Made by a program: the position numbers and the translations under genes. A stretch of 36,714 nucleotides of DNA from Thermoplasmata archaeon (lineage in GTDB: Archaea > Thermoplasmatota > Thermoplasmata > Lutacidiplasmatales > UBA184): positions 1-36,714 of the forward strand of contig JAKASQ010000007.1 of NCBI GenBank assembly GCA_021828195.1. The letters run 5' to 3'. The notes beneath the pieces were generated by a model. The model was given only the letters and a program-made list of their open reading frames with translations. It was not told the DNA's origin and made no database searches. Positions 7,934 to 16,627 of this stretch are shown here, in pieces (positions within the stretch are counted from its first letter, which is position 1; each line of letters opens with the position of its first letter).

Positions 7934-9001
7934 GTGCGTGCCACCGGTGGATTTCACGGCCGGAAGATCCAGAAGACCGGTGGCTCGACCTACATCATCT
8001 CGCTCCCGAAGAACTGGGTCACGAGCCGTGGGCTCCACGCCGGGGACGTCCTGACCTTCGCCCCCCGCCCGGACGGCTCGCTTCAGATCCAGCCGGAAGA
8101 GGGCAGCTCGACGGAGGTCCTGCGCCGGGTGGTCGCGATCTCGAACGACATGGACGAGGAGCATCTGCTCCGTCGGCTGATCGCGGAGTACATCGCGGGC
8201 TCGACCTTGCTTGAGATTCGCACCCCGACGCGGATGAGCGCCCACACCCGCGACATCGTTCGAGGATTTGCTCAGCGCGTGATCGGCCCCGAGATCATCG
8301 AGGAGACCGCGGAGTCGGTGATCCTCCAGGACGTCGTGGGACCGAATCCGCTCCCGCTCCCGTCCGTCATCCGACGGATGCACCAGATGGCGCGCGCGAT
8401 GCAATCCGATGCGATGGCCGCCTTCCACTCCGCGGATGCGTCAATCGCGAAGGACGTGATCGAGCGGGATCGCGAGGTCGACCGGCTCCATTGGTTCATG
8501 GAGAAGCAGGTCAACTCCGCCTTGCGGGATGCCCGGGTCCTGACGAGCCTATCGGTCACGCTTCCGGACTGCTCGACGTACCTGCTCGCTTCGCGCCTGA
8601 TGGAGCGGATCGCCGACCACGCCGTGCGCATCGCGGGAACGATCCCCCTGTTTCAGAAGGAGCGGCCGCCGGCCACGATGGTCGGCGAGCTCGAGCGGAT
8701 GTCCGAGGCCGCGGCGAAGGCCCTCACCGAGGCCCTCGAGAGCCTCGAGCACCGGGACATCGAGCGAGCGAATGCGGTCATCGACGCGGCCCATCGCCTG
8801 GTCCGCGAACGGGCCCACCTACTGCAGGAGGTCTCCACCAAGCGCGGCCGGATGGCGGTAGGCCTCGCCTACGTCCTCGAGAGCCTGGAACGCAGCGCCC
8901 TCTACGCCGGGGACCTCGCAGAGATTGCAATCAACCACGCCGTCGATACGCCCATCGCCACGGTCGACCGTCCGGTCGGCACTCCCGTGCCCAAGGCGTG
9001 A
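7934..9001 (+). CDS. phoU: PhoU-family phosphate regulator with N-terminal AbrB domain
   Basis: Residues 8-50 form a SpoVT/AbrB swapped-hairpin DNA-binding domain (GRKIQKTGGSTYIISLPKNW). The remainder is the two three-helix-bundle PhoU repeat, with the acidic/His segments typical of PhoU (DREVDRLHWFMEKQV; SRLMERIADHAVRIAG; LAEIAINHAVD). PhoU proteins regulate phosphate uptake; the AbrB fusion is common in archaea and suggests direct transcriptional control. No pst genes lie in the window, so its targets are elsewhere. The gene begins with GTG right after a TATA box and ends about 50 bp from the convergent alcohol dehydrogenase gene. Confidence 0.93.
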   Translation: MRATGGFHGRKIQKTGGSTYIISLPKNWVTSRGLHAGDVLTFAPRPDGSLQIQPEEGSSTEVLRRVVAISNDMDEEHLLRRLIAEYIAGSTLLEIRTPTRMSAHTRDIVRGFAQRVIGPEIIEETAESVILQDVVGPNPLPLPSVIRRMHQMARAMQSDAMAAFHSADASIAKDVIERDREVDRLHWFMEKQVNSALRDARVLTSLSVTLPDCSTYLLASRLMERIADHAVRIAGTIPLFQKERPPATMVGELERMSEAAAKALTEALESLEHRDIERANAVIDAAHRLVRERAHLLQEVSTKRGRMAVGLAYVLESLERSALYAGDLAEIAINHAVDTPIATVDRPVGTPVPKA

Positions 9002-9053
9002 AACGGACCCCCCCGGGCGGGGCCTACATAGCTAGGGCGCAATATTCGGTCGT

Positions 9054-10211
9054 CTATGGTAGTCGTGAGCCGTCGGGGCCCGCGACCTGCTCCACCAAGC
9101 GGCGGAGCTCCTCCGCCGACGGGACGCGGGGGTTCGCGATGCATGCGGTCGAGTGCAGGACCCGTTCTGCGATCACCGCTCGTTGGGCTCGGATCGCGTC
9201 GAGGGAAACCCCTGCCGCAGCCAGGGTCCGCGGGATCTGAAGCTGTTCGCCGAGCGCGCGCAATCTTTCGGAGAGCGTCGCGTGGCTCTGACCCACCGGT
9301 TCGGAGAGCAGCGGCCCGAGCGCGAGGTATCGATCGCGCGCCGAACCGAAGTTGAAGTCGACCACGTACGGGAGCACGATACCCAGGATACGGCCGTAGC
9401 TGAGGCCCGTGTCGGGAAGCAGCGCCCGGGCGAGTGCGTGGGCGAGACCAAGTTGGGCGTTCGATGCGGCGAGACCGGCGCGCGTGGCGGCATAGAACAG
9501 GGCCGTTCGGGCCTCCTCATCGCGGGGATGGCGGGCGAGACGAGGCAGCGCGGTAAGCGCAGCCACGGCCGCGTCGCGCGCCCACGCATCTGAGAACGGA
9601 TTCGCCCACTCCGAGGCGATCGCCTCGAGCGCGTGTGCGACGACCTCCATGCCGGTGTCGATGGCGAGGGCCGGCGGCATCGATCGCCCGAACGTCGGAT
9701 CGACGAGGGCCCAGTCGGGAGTGAGGTCGCGATGCGCGAGCTCGATCGTTGAGCCATCCTCCGAGAGGAGGTTGCTCGATCCCGTGGCCTCGCTCCCACT
9801 TCCTCCGGTGGTCGGGATCGCGACGAGACGGAGGCGCGCGGGTACGGCGAGTTCCGCAAGCGGAGTCAAGGCGCGCACATCAAGATCGGGGCGCGCCAAC
9901 GTCGCGATCAACCCCTTCGCCAGATCGATCAAGCTGCCTCCGCCCACAGCGAGGACGGCATCGAACGACGCGCTCCGGGATCGGTCGACCAGGAGGGCGA
10001 GCGTGCGAAGAGTAGCCGTCGACGGGACATCTTCCACCACGATTGATGAGATCCCGCTGCGGGCAAGCTCCCGGATCACCCGACGGGCGGGATCCAACGC
10101 CGCGATCGTCGGATCGATGAGAACGAACGCGGAGCGGATCCCGAGTCCGCTCAGCTGTTCGATGGCTCCCGGTCCCCATGCGATGCGCGGCGCCGTGAAG
10201 AACCCGGACAT
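9054..10211 (-). CDS. Iron-containing alcohol dehydrogenase-like protein with altered metal ligands
   Basis: Fe-ADH (group III) fold: the NAD-binding GGGSLIDLAKG loop is at about 90-100, the IPTTGGSGSEAT segment at 132-143, and the C-terminal helical domain follows; 385 aa is the usual length. The FucO ligands are Asp196, His200, His263 and His277. By spacing these correspond here to Glu189, His193, His258 and Tyr272. The His of the family's HAMAH segment is Arg262. Metal binding may therefore be weak, different or absent. The gene starts 18 bases after the Fur-domain gene on the same strand and probably shares its transcript. Substrate is unknown; a redox role on short alcohols, lactaldehyde or glycerol-type compounds is only family knowledge. 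Confidence 0.85.
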   Translation of the reverse strand: MSGFFTAPRIAWGPGAIEQLSGLGIRSAFVLIDPTIAALDPARRVIRELARSGISSIVVEDVPSTATLRTLALLVDRSRSASFDAVLAVGGGSLIDLAKGLIATLARPDLDVRALTPLAELAVPARLRLVAIPTTGGSGSEATGSSNLLSEDGSTIELAHRDLTPDWALVDPTFGRSMPPALAIDTGMEVVAHALEAIASEWANPFSDAWARDAAVAALTALPRLARHPRDEEARTALFYAATRAGLAASNAQLGLAHALARALLPDTGLSYGRILGIVLPYVVDFNFGSARDRYLALGPLLSEPVGQSHATLSERLRALGEQLQIPRTLAAAGVSLDAIRAQRAVIAERVLHSTACIANPRVPSAEELRRLVEQVAGPDGSRLP

Positions 10212-10229
10212 TTCGGCGTCCGCTTCCGA

Positions 10230-10517
10230 TCAGATCGATCCAGCCACGCACCGAGGGCAAACTCCGGTGAGCGAGTAGGAGATGCCATCCACGGACCAGC
10301 CGCGTGGCCGTCGTTCGACGAGCGAGGTCAGGCTCACGAGATCCTCCGGGGTGAGGGCGAGGTGGCTGATGCGAGCGCACCGACGACAGACGATATGGGT
10401 GTGGGCGGGCCCGGGGCCCGACGGGACCGATACGGCCGGCGGACGCGGCCGGGGCCGGCGAGCCGGAGAACGCCGACGCATGGGGCGCGCGCTGCGAATC
10501 CGGCGGCGGGTCGCCAT
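10230..10517 (-). CDS. Fur C-terminal metal-binding domain protein without HTH
   Basis: The 95-residue product ends with the Fur dimerisation/metal domain: HTHIVCRRC (about 39-47), then SVDGISYSLTGVCPRC (about 75-90), giving the CxxC...CxxC structural zinc pair (Cys44/47, Cys87/90). The N-terminal winged helix of Fur is absent; instead there is a basic Arg/Pro-rich segment (residues 3-27). I chose ATG 10517 because a TATA-like CATCAAATACGC lies about 27 bp upstream; a longer frame opens at 10574. It precedes the Fe-ADH gene by 18 bases. It may be a stand-alone metal-sensing or dominant-negative partner, or a remnant of a full Fur gene damaged near the adjacent transposase. Confidence 0.65.
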   Translation of the reverse strand: MATRRRIRSARPMRRRSPARRPRPRPPAVSVPSGPGPAHTHIVCRRCARISHLALTPEDLVSLTSLVERRPRGWSVDGISYSLTGVCPRCVAGSI

Positions 10518-10537
10518 CGATACGTGGAATCTCCTCC

Positions 10538-10550
10538 GCGTATTTGATGG
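10538..10550 (-). promoter_or_regulatory. TATA-like box of the Fur-domain/Fe-ADH operon
   Basis: The minus strand reads CCATCAAATACGC, centred about 27 bp before ATG 10517; it is the only AT-rich patch in the region. Confidence 0.5.
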
Positions 10551-10620
10551 CGCGGAGACTCCGTAACTGGTCACGCACCTGAAGGACCACGGCGATCAGC
10601 CTGGGCACCGAGGAGGCGCC

Positions 10621-11998
10621 CTACCCCCCAGCCGCGGCGAGATATCCCGGCTCGTCTCGGATCAGATCCTGACTCCGAAGTCGGAGGGTTTGGACCACGG
10701 TGGCCAGCATCGCGAAGACCCGCGCCCCTCGCCAGCTCCGGCTCCCTCCGCTGATCTTCCGCGCCACCACTGCCGGGCGCGACGCTCGCTCCGCTCGATT
10801 GTTCGTCCCCTCGACCTCGGGGTGCACCACGAACTCGAACAACCGATCCCGCAACGATAGCACCTCCGTCACGAACCGATGCCCCCGACTCGAACTCCCG
10901 GCGCGATTCGATAGCCCGCCGACCAGCGTCTCCTCGAGCTGGCGGACGTGCTCCGCCGTCCCCCGTCCCGCCACCCTCCGCGCCGCGTGGTAGACGGCCT
11001 TCAGCACTCCGTGAACCTGTCCGCCCTCCCCTCCTAAGAACTCCTCGAGTTCCTTCGAGTCGCCCAACAAGTGGAACCAGCATGCCTGATGTCGCAGTCC
11101 GGTCTTCGTTCCCACCGTCTCATACGCCGAGAGTCGGTCGTGCACGAGGAACCCCTTCGGACGTGGGCCCAACAGTTCCAGCGCCTCCGTGTGCGCCCGA
11201 GTCGGTCTCACATGGTAGACCGCCTCGGTCGGAGTCGCCCCCACCCAGAGGTAGGCCATCTGTCCACTCACCCACCGCGGTGTCTCGTCCATGTATTTCG
11301 CGGGAGCCTCTCGCCTCTCCTCTCGGAACCGATCGTAGACCGGGCCGTAGGCGGCGGCCATCTGCTCGAGCACCGCGTGGGCCTCCCCCTCGCTTACCGA
11401 CACACCCCATACAGGCTCTGGAGCAGCGGAGGGATCTGTTCCACCGTCACTCGATGGCGGACCTTGAGCTGCACGATGGCGTGCATCAGTCGAAGCCCCA
11501 ACTGGGCGCGTGGCGCACGCCCGGAACGGGGGACTCCACGAGCTTCCGACAGCTCCGACGGTATCGTCGCTCCACCGTGTATTCCGTCGCCTCGGTGCGC
11601 GGCGGGGGGAGGTCTTCTACCACCCGAGTTCGGGTCTCCTGGACCCGACTCAGCCGTCCGTTCCCGCACTCGGGGCAGTTCGTCAACGGAAGGCGGATGC
11701 GCCGATCGATGTGGTCGGGCCGGGGCCGAAGCCGAGGGAGGTGTCCGGGGCGAGCCCCGGGCTTTCCTCCGGAGACCCGCGCCTCGGTCGGAGTCTTTAG
11801 CACATACGCCTTGCCGAACTTCACCCCGACCGTCTCCGGGTGGCGCTTCTTGTACGCCACCAACTGCTCCTCGAGTTCGATCTTCTCTCTCTCCAGTCGC
11901 TCCAGTCTCTCGAGAAGTTCGCGGGCTTTCTCTCGGGAGAGCACGGCAGAATCGCCGTCCTCCGGAAGCAGGAGCAGGCGCCAATCCCGAATCTCCAT
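10621..11998 (-). pseudogene. IS66-family transposase, frameshifted
   Basis: Three consecutive minus-strand frames together make one IS66 TnpC-like transposase. Frame one (11998 to ~11510) has a coiled-coil start, a Gly-Lys-Pro-Gly-x-Arg-Pro-Gly-His segment and a CPECGNGR zinc finger. Frame two (~11510 to 11400) carries LMHAIVQLKVRHRVTVEQIP through LYGV. Frame three (11403 to 10621) has the DDE core: DETPRW, FLVHDRLSAYET, HQACWFHLLGD and EGTNNRAERASRPAVVARK. Acidic catalytic residues appear intact, so the lesions are the two frame changes; the second looks like an extra GT in GGTGTGTCGG. No TnpA or TnpB companion genes are seen. No convincing terminal inverted repeats or target duplication were found, so element ends are undefined. 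Confidence 0.8.
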
Positions 11999-12122
11999 GG
12001 GAGCCTCGGGCAGAGAGGTAATGGGTTCCCGGATTTACATTTTGGGTACTCGGCGTTCGTCGAAGGCCCGTTGGCCGTCAGCCGACTTCACATCGCTGAC
12101 CTGTTACTCCCCATGGGAACGT

Positions 12123-12131
12123 TCTTATCGG
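12123..12131 (+). promoter_or_regulatory. TATA-like box of the VOC gene
   Basis: TCTTATCGG centred about 25 bp before ATG 12151, fitting a leaderless transcript. Confidence 0.45.
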
Positions 12132-12150
12132 CCGTCCCCCAGCGTCTATC

Positions 12151-12564
12151 ATGCCGCTTCGATTCACCTACACCGGAATCCGGGTCCGTGACATGAAGGC
12201 CTCGATCCGGTTCTACACAGAGATTCTCAGGATGGAGATCGTAGAACCGCTCGAGGCGACCCCGCCCACCCGAGGTCAGGTCGCGACCCTTCGCAGCCGC
12301 GGCTCCTCGCAGTCACTCGAGCTCAACTGGTACGAACCGGAGAGCCGATTCGGACCGGCGTATTCGAACGGAGAGGAACTCGATCACCTCGCATTCGAGT
12401 GCGAGGACGTGGGGGCCACCGTCGCAGAGCTCGAGCGCCAAGGCATCGAGGTCGTGGTTCGCCCGAACACAATCGGCGATTGGAGCGAAGCGTTCGTCAA
12501 GGACCCGAACGGGATCTGGATCGAATTGATCCGGCCAAGTCCCGCACGGCTCCCCGTGCTCTAG
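12151..12564 (+). CDS. VOC-superfamily (glyoxalase/dioxygenase-like) protein
   Basis: A single VOC module of 137 aa shows two beta-alpha-beta-beta-beta units: GIRVRDMKASIRFYTEIL at the start and LDHLAFECEDVGATVAELER in the second half, ending FVKDPNGIWIELIRP. The usual first metal His of glyoxalase I (H-x-x-I/L-R-V) is replaced by Tyr/Thr here, while the His of LDHLAF and the Glu of WIELIR remain. It may be a glyoxalase-like lyase, a methylmalonyl-CoA-epimerase-like enzyme or a binding protein. It stands alone downstream of the transposase remnant and upstream of the glycosyltransferase. Confidence 0.85.
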   Translation: MPLRFTYTGIRVRDMKASIRFYTEILRMEIVEPLEATPPTRGQVATLRSRGSSQSLELNWYEPESRFGPAYSNGEELDHLAFECEDVGATVAELERQGIEVVVRPNTIGDWSEAFVKDPNGIWIELIRPSPARLPVL

Positions 12565-12597
12565 AAATCTACCGATTTCCCCGGGATCTCATGCCGC

Positions 12598-13995
12598 ATG
12601 GAGCGTAATCTCCTGACTCTTGCGGCTCTGTTGCGGGATCGCGGGGCGAAGACTCTCGGCTGTCCCGGGGATCCCGCACCGGCCCCGCGAATTGGAGCAG
12701 GACCATCCGGCTCGGGCGCTCCGACCCTCAACGCCGGATCATCGGACGTCCCCTTCCAATCGGCCTCCCCTTCGACGGGAACGGGCGCGGATCCCACGCA
12801 GCGGGAGGACCCCTTGCGGATCGCCTTCTTCACCGATACCTTCGAGCCCACTAACGACGGGGTTGCCAAGGTCACTTCGACCCTCGCGTCGGCGCTCGCC
12901 CGGCGAGGGCACCAGGTCACGGTGTTTACGGTCCGGTCTCCCGGCCTGCCCCGGAGCGAGGTCCGCTCGGACGGGGTTCGGATCCGGCGGTTCCGTGCGG
13001 TCGCGGCTCCCGCCTATCCGCAGTACCGGATCGCCCTCACGCCGTGGTACGTTCCACTTTCTCCCTCGCGTTTCGACGTCGTTCACATCCACACTCCCGG
13101 CTTTGTGGGTCTCGCGGGGTGGTTCGCCGCGCGCCGTTGGACCGTCCCGAGCGTAGGGACGTACCATACGAACCTCACGGACCTCCTGCGGGGCGTCGGA
13201 AGGACCGGCCCGACCCAGGCGTTCTTCCGGGCATGGTCGCGGTTCAGCATCGACCTCTGCCGTCACTGCGACGTGGCGACCGCCCCTTCGGACGCATCGC
13301 GCTTGGACCTTCTCGGACGCACCCCTCCCGTCCCCCGAAGGGAGCCTCGCCTCGTCCCGAACGGGGTCGACACGGAGAGGTTCCGCCCGGGGATCCGGGA
13401 CCCCGATTGGCGGCGAAGACTCGGGATCGGTAACGTCCCCATCGTCCTCCTCCTGGGCCGCCTCACTCGGGACAAGGGGGTGGATCGCTTCCTCACAGCC
13501 GTGGAGCGGCTCGATCGAGAACGTCCGTGGTTCGCGCTGGTCGTGGGGGAAGGACCGCTGCGCCCTCTCTTGGAGCAACGACTGCGTCCTGGCTCGGATT
13601 CCTTCGACCGCGCGAGGTTCATCGGGCCCGTGCTCGAGGAAGAGAAGCCGGCCCTCCTCGCCCAGAGCCAGGTCTTTGTAATCCCTTCGCTCTCGGATAC
13701 CTCGTCGGTCGCGCTACTCGAGGCGATGGCCGGCGGGGTCCCATCGGTCGTCAGCTCGTTTGGAGGGCCGGCGGAGATCGCTCGAAGCTCCTCGGTCGGC
13801 CTGGTCGTGGACCCGCGGGATGCGGATCGCCTCGCGGGCGCGATCTCGCAGCTCTTGGAGGATCCGTCGCTCGCCCGGTCCTTCTCGAGCCGAGGTCGCG
13901 AGTGGGTGAGAGAACACGCGTCGGCGGATCGGATGGCTCGAGAGTTCGTGGATTGCTACCGGTCCGTACGTCCCACTCCTAAAGGTTCGAGCTAG
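12598..13995 (+). CDS. GT4-family glycosyltransferase
   Basis: GT-B fold family 4 glycosyltransferase acting in cell-surface or lipid glycosylation. The catalytic region starts at RIAFFTDTFEPTNDGVAKV. It contains FDVVHIHTPG, the GTYHTN segment, the PNGVDTERF sugar-nucleotide loop, VLLLGRLTRDKGVDRF, and the EX7E-type motif with Asp in first place (D-TSSVALL-E). Closest in style are bacterial/archaeal mannosyl- or glucosyl-diacylglycerol transferases. The first ~72 residues are low-complexity Pro/Ser/Gly-rich and are not part of the family. A TTG at 12814 lies 4 bases after GGGAGGA and exactly at the usual family start, so the true protein may begin there (393 aa). The donor and acceptor are unknown. 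Confidence 0.88.
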   Translation: MERNLLTLAALLRDRGAKTLGCPGDPAPAPRIGAGPSGSGAPTLNAGSSDVPFQSASPSTGTGADPTQREDPLRIAFFTDTFEPTNDGVAKVTSTLASALARRGHQVTVFTVRSPGLPRSEVRSDGVRIRRFRAVAAPAYPQYRIALTPWYVPLSPSRFDVVHIHTPGFVGLAGWFAARRWTVPSVGTYHTNLTDLLRGVGRTGPTQAFFRAWSRFSIDLCRHCDVATAPSDASRLDLLGRTPPVPRREPRLVPNGVDTERFRPGIRDPDWRRRLGIGNVPIVLLLGRLTRDKGVDRFLTAVERLDRERPWFALVVGEGPLRPLLEQRLRPGSDSFDRARFIGPVLEEEKPALLAQSQVFVIPSLSDTSSVALLEAMAGGVPSVVSSFGGPAEIARSSSVGLVVDPRDADRLAGAISQLLEDPSLARSFSSRGREWVREHASADRMAREFVDCYRSVRPTPKGSS

Positions 13996-14089
13996 CTCCG
14001 GGAAGAGGGGAGGATCACGTGACCGAACCTCGGGTGTCCCGCGGTGGTCAAGAGAGGAACGGACGGGGATCCCACGAGGTTGTGACGCC

Positions 14090-14608
14090 ATGACCGCGGC
14101 GGCGAGGATCCCCGGCGACGGGACGAGGGTCACGACCCGCCGGCTCGTGAGGCTTCTACGGGCCGCCGTGGTCCTGCTCTCGCTGCAGTTCGTTCTTGGG
14201 ATCTGGGTGAACCTGTTCGGCACCTTCCCCTCGACGGACAGCCTCGGGACGGCGTTGAGCTACACCGGCGACCCGGTGCTCACCGGCCACTACGTGCTGG
14301 CCGTCGTTCTGGTGATCCTCGGGGTCGTGGTGGTGATCGTCGCGCTCCGACCGGGCGTCCGGACGAGCCTGCGGTGGATGGTGATCTTGGGTCTCCTTTC
14401 CATCATATGGGCCTGCGCCGCAGGGGTGGAGTTCGTCCTCTCGGGCTTCTCCAACAACGCGGACTCGTTCTCGATGGCGGTTGCCTTCATCGTCACCGCG
14501 GGCTTCTACGGAGCCGCGCAGGCCCTGGTTCTGCCGAGAGGTCCGGCCGCCGGGCTTCCCTCGCGTGGTGCCACGGCGCCGTCCCTTCCCGGGGAGCGGG
14601 ACCCGTGA
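14090..14608 (+). CDS. Four-helix membrane protein of unknown function
   Basis: I do not recognise this 172-residue protein. It has four predicted membrane segments: about 23-44 (LRAAVVLLSLQFVLGIWVNL), 67-86 after GHY, 93-113 around MVILGLLSIIWACAAGVEF, and 128-147. A His (HYVLAVV) sits at the outer edge of the second helix. The C-terminal 25 residues are Pro/Gly/Ala-rich and probably cytoplasmic. It precedes the NnrS-like protein and hemerythrin on the same strand but with a 187-base gap and a separate promoter, so cotranscription is doubtful. A heme- or quinone-associated role is possible but unsupported. Confidence 0.65.
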   Translation: MTAAARIPGDGTRVTTRRLVRLLRAAVVLLSLQFVLGIWVNLFGTFPSTDSLGTALSYTGDPVLTGHYVLAVVLVILGVVVVIVALRPGVRTSLRWMVILGLLSIIWACAAGVEFVLSGFSNNADSFSMAVAFIVTAGFYGAAQALVLPRGPAAGLPSRGATAPSLPGERDP

Positions 14609-14761
14609 GCCAGTCGCTTCGTCGTGCGCGCGGTCGCACGGGCCGAGACTTGGCCGGACCTCTTGGATCCGTCGGTGGCGAGGCGGTCATCGAGCGCGGG
14701 ATGCATGACCCTCTGCTCCGCGCAGGTCGATCCGGGACGGCAGGCATGAATGCGAGCCGGG

Positions 14762-14773
14762 TCAAATGTAAAC
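14762..14773 (+). promoter_or_regulatory. TATA-like box of the NnrS-like/hemerythrin operon
   Basis: TCAAATGTAAAC centred about 28 bp before the GTG at 14796. The 187 bases between 14609 and 14795 hold no other feature that I can support. Confidence 0.5.
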
Positions 14774-14795
14774 ACGTCCGAGTCTTTGCATTCGC

Positions 14796-16064
14796 GTGCC
14801 TCTTGCGGCTCCCTCCCGCTGGTTCCTGACCGCTGCCCTCGTTCACCTCGCCGCGGTCGCGATCCTCCTCATCCTGGGCTCACGGGACCAGGCATTGAAC
14901 GGAGGGTGGGACGGACTGGTATGGCTCCTGTTGATCGGGTTCGTAGGGTTCACCACCATCGGGTTCGCTCTCCATCTCTTCCCATCGCTCTCTCGACGTC
15001 TCTCCTCGGTGGGACGTTTCGAGATGACGCTGTTCCCTCTTGCCGAAGCCGCGGTCATTCTCGGCACCTGGACCTTGGGCTGGCGTGAGATCGGAGGCCT
15101 CCCGAAGTGGACGCTCGCGATCGGCCCTGGACTCTATGTACTGGTCGGTGCGTTGTCCCTCTACCGATTCGCCCGAATGATGGAGTCGCCCCGAGTCCCG
15201 TCGGGCGGACCGGCACCCCGGCCGGGAGACGCGGTAACGGTCCCGCTGTTTCTGTCGGCGTTCGTGGCAGCGCCGGTGGCCGGCGCCTTCTTCCTTGCAT
15301 CGGCATTCTCGCACGGGCCGGGGTTCGGTTGGTGGTTGGCGGGGGTCCACCTCTTCGTGCTCGGGTACGTGGTGGTGCTGATCGTAGCCGTCATTCTCCG
15401 CCTTCTTCCGCGGCTGTTCACCGCAGACCCTCCTCGTCGATTCGCCTATGGGCTCGCCGGTCTTGGAGTGCTGGGAGCGGTGGCGGTCCCTGTCGGGATG
15501 CTGGTGTCGACCCCCTCGGCCCCCGTTCTTCTCGAGGGGCTCGCGTTCCCGGAGGCGGCGCTCGCCGTGGGACTCGTGATCCTCATCCCGTACCTCGGGT
15601 GGAAGGCGCGCACTCCCCGCCGCCAGGTATTGCTCTACCTTGCATCCGCCAGCTTCTTCGCGGTGGGGGGAGCGATCGGACTGTACATGGTCTCGCAGAT
15701 GAACTACGCCTGGGTCGATACCCATGCCTTCGTCGGCGCGCTCGGATTCGTCGGGCTCATGATCATGCTGATGTGGTTTGGCATGATCGCGCCGTTCCAA
15801 CGCATCTCCCATGCCTGGACGACCCGGATGCTGTGGGTCCTGTCCGCCGTCTGGATCGCGATGGTCGTTGCCTTCATCCGCCTAGGGCCGGGAAGCTCCA
15901 CGGCGTCCGCGGGTTGGTTGGCGGCGCTCGGGGGACTGATGCTAGCGGTGAGTATCGCCTGGGCTCTGGGGACGCTCCCGGTTCTCTACCTCGATCTCAA
16001 TCCTCTTCCGGGTCTTCCCTCTGAGAGGATACAGAAGATTCGGGATCGCTGGGGCCACCCATGA
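14796..16064 (+). CDS. Multi-pass membrane protein resembling NnrS/heme-copper oxidase-like proteins
   Basis: 422 residues with about 11-12 predicted membrane segments. Conserved-looking His residues are placed inside or at the ends of helices: ALVHLAAVAIL (TM1), FALHLFPSLSRR (end of TM2), AGVHLFVLGYVVVLIVAVIL and DTHAFVGALGFVGLMIMLMW. The His-x(4)-G-[YF]-V pattern followed by LLPRL recalls NnrS, a heme/copper membrane protein linked to nitric-oxide metabolism, and subunit-I-like proteins. The GTG start lies 28 bp after a TATA-like box, so the mRNA is probably leaderless. The gene overlaps the hemerythrin gene by 4 bases (ATGA), so the two are coupled. Membership of NnrS is inference from pattern, not a search. 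Confidence 0.7.
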   Translation: MPLAAPSRWFLTAALVHLAAVAILLILGSRDQALNGGWDGLVWLLLIGFVGFTTIGFALHLFPSLSRRLSSVGRFEMTLFPLAEAAVILGTWTLGWREIGGLPKWTLAIGPGLYVLVGALSLYRFARMMESPRVPSGGPAPRPGDAVTVPLFLSAFVAAPVAGAFFLASAFSHGPGFGWWLAGVHLFVLGYVVVLIVAVILRLLPRLFTADPPRRFAYGLAGLGVLGAVAVPVGMLVSTPSAPVLLEGLAFPEAALAVGLVILIPYLGWKARTPRRQVLLYLASASFFAVGGAIGLYMVSQMNYAWVDTHAFVGALGFVGLMIMLMWFGMIAPFQRISHAWTTRMLWVLSAVWIAMVVAFIRLGPGSSTASAGWLAALGGLMLAVSIAWALGTLPVLYLDLNPLPGLPSERIQKIRDRWGHP

Positions 16065-16525
16065 CGGAACGGACCCCACGCCTTGCGTCCACATTGCAAG
16101 AAGACCATGACCGGCTGGGCACGCTCTTCGAGGAGTTCAGGGCATCTCGGGCCGCTTCCCCCGAGAGGCGCGCGGAGCTGTTCCGGCCGTTCGCCGCGGG
16201 TCTTCGAGCGCACATCCGGTTCGAGGAGGAGACGGCGTTCCCGTTCTACGGCCAGGGCGACCCCGCGTGTGACTCCACCCGAACGCTTCTGCTCGACGAG
16301 CATCGGCGCATCCAAGAGGTCCTGGAGCGGATTGAAGACCGCCTGGCGGTGGGCCCGGCCGACACGGCCGCACTGGAAGAGGCGCTCCTCAACGTTCTGT
16401 GGGCACATGATGCGAGAGAGGAAGGGCAGGTCTATCCATGGTTCGACGCGCACCTACCAACGCCACGCATCGAGGAGTTGGTAGCAGTCTTCCGGCGGCT
16501 CGAACCCCAGGGCGACCGTGACTGA
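16061..16525 (+). CDS. Hemerythrin HHE-domain protein
   Basis: Four-helix hemerythrin-like diiron protein, 154 aa. Candidate ligands are His16 (EEDH... in QEDHDRLG), His51 with Glu55 (AHIRFEEE), His81 with Glu86 (DEHRRIQE) and His116 with Glu120/121 (WAHDAREEG), in the usual HHE spacing. Such proteins bind O2 or NO, or repair damaged iron centres (YtfE/DnrN type). Its start overlaps the stop of the NnrS-like membrane protein by 4 bases, indicating translational coupling and a shared role, most simply nitric-oxide or oxygen handling. Confidence 0.88.
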   Translation: MTERTPRLASTLQEDHDRLGTLFEEFRASRAASPERRAELFRPFAAGLRAHIRFEEETAFPFYGQGDPACDSTRTLLLDEHRRIQEVLERIEDRLAVGPADTAALEEALLNVLWAHDAREEGQVYPWFDAHLPTPRIEELVAVFRRLEPQGDRD

Positions 16526-16627
16526 GCTCCCTCTACGGTGGGGCAGCAAGGGGCACCGGAAGCGCGACGAAGAGGTGGGACGCTTTAGCCCATCGCCGTA
16601 GTGGTTGCTCGACGGTCGGGAGGCCCC

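Noticed and set aside
10563-12039. GTAA...TTAC ends as IS66 terminal inverted repeats
   Set aside because: Only the first four bases match between 10563 and 12039 and the flanking 8-mers differ, so no supported element boundary.
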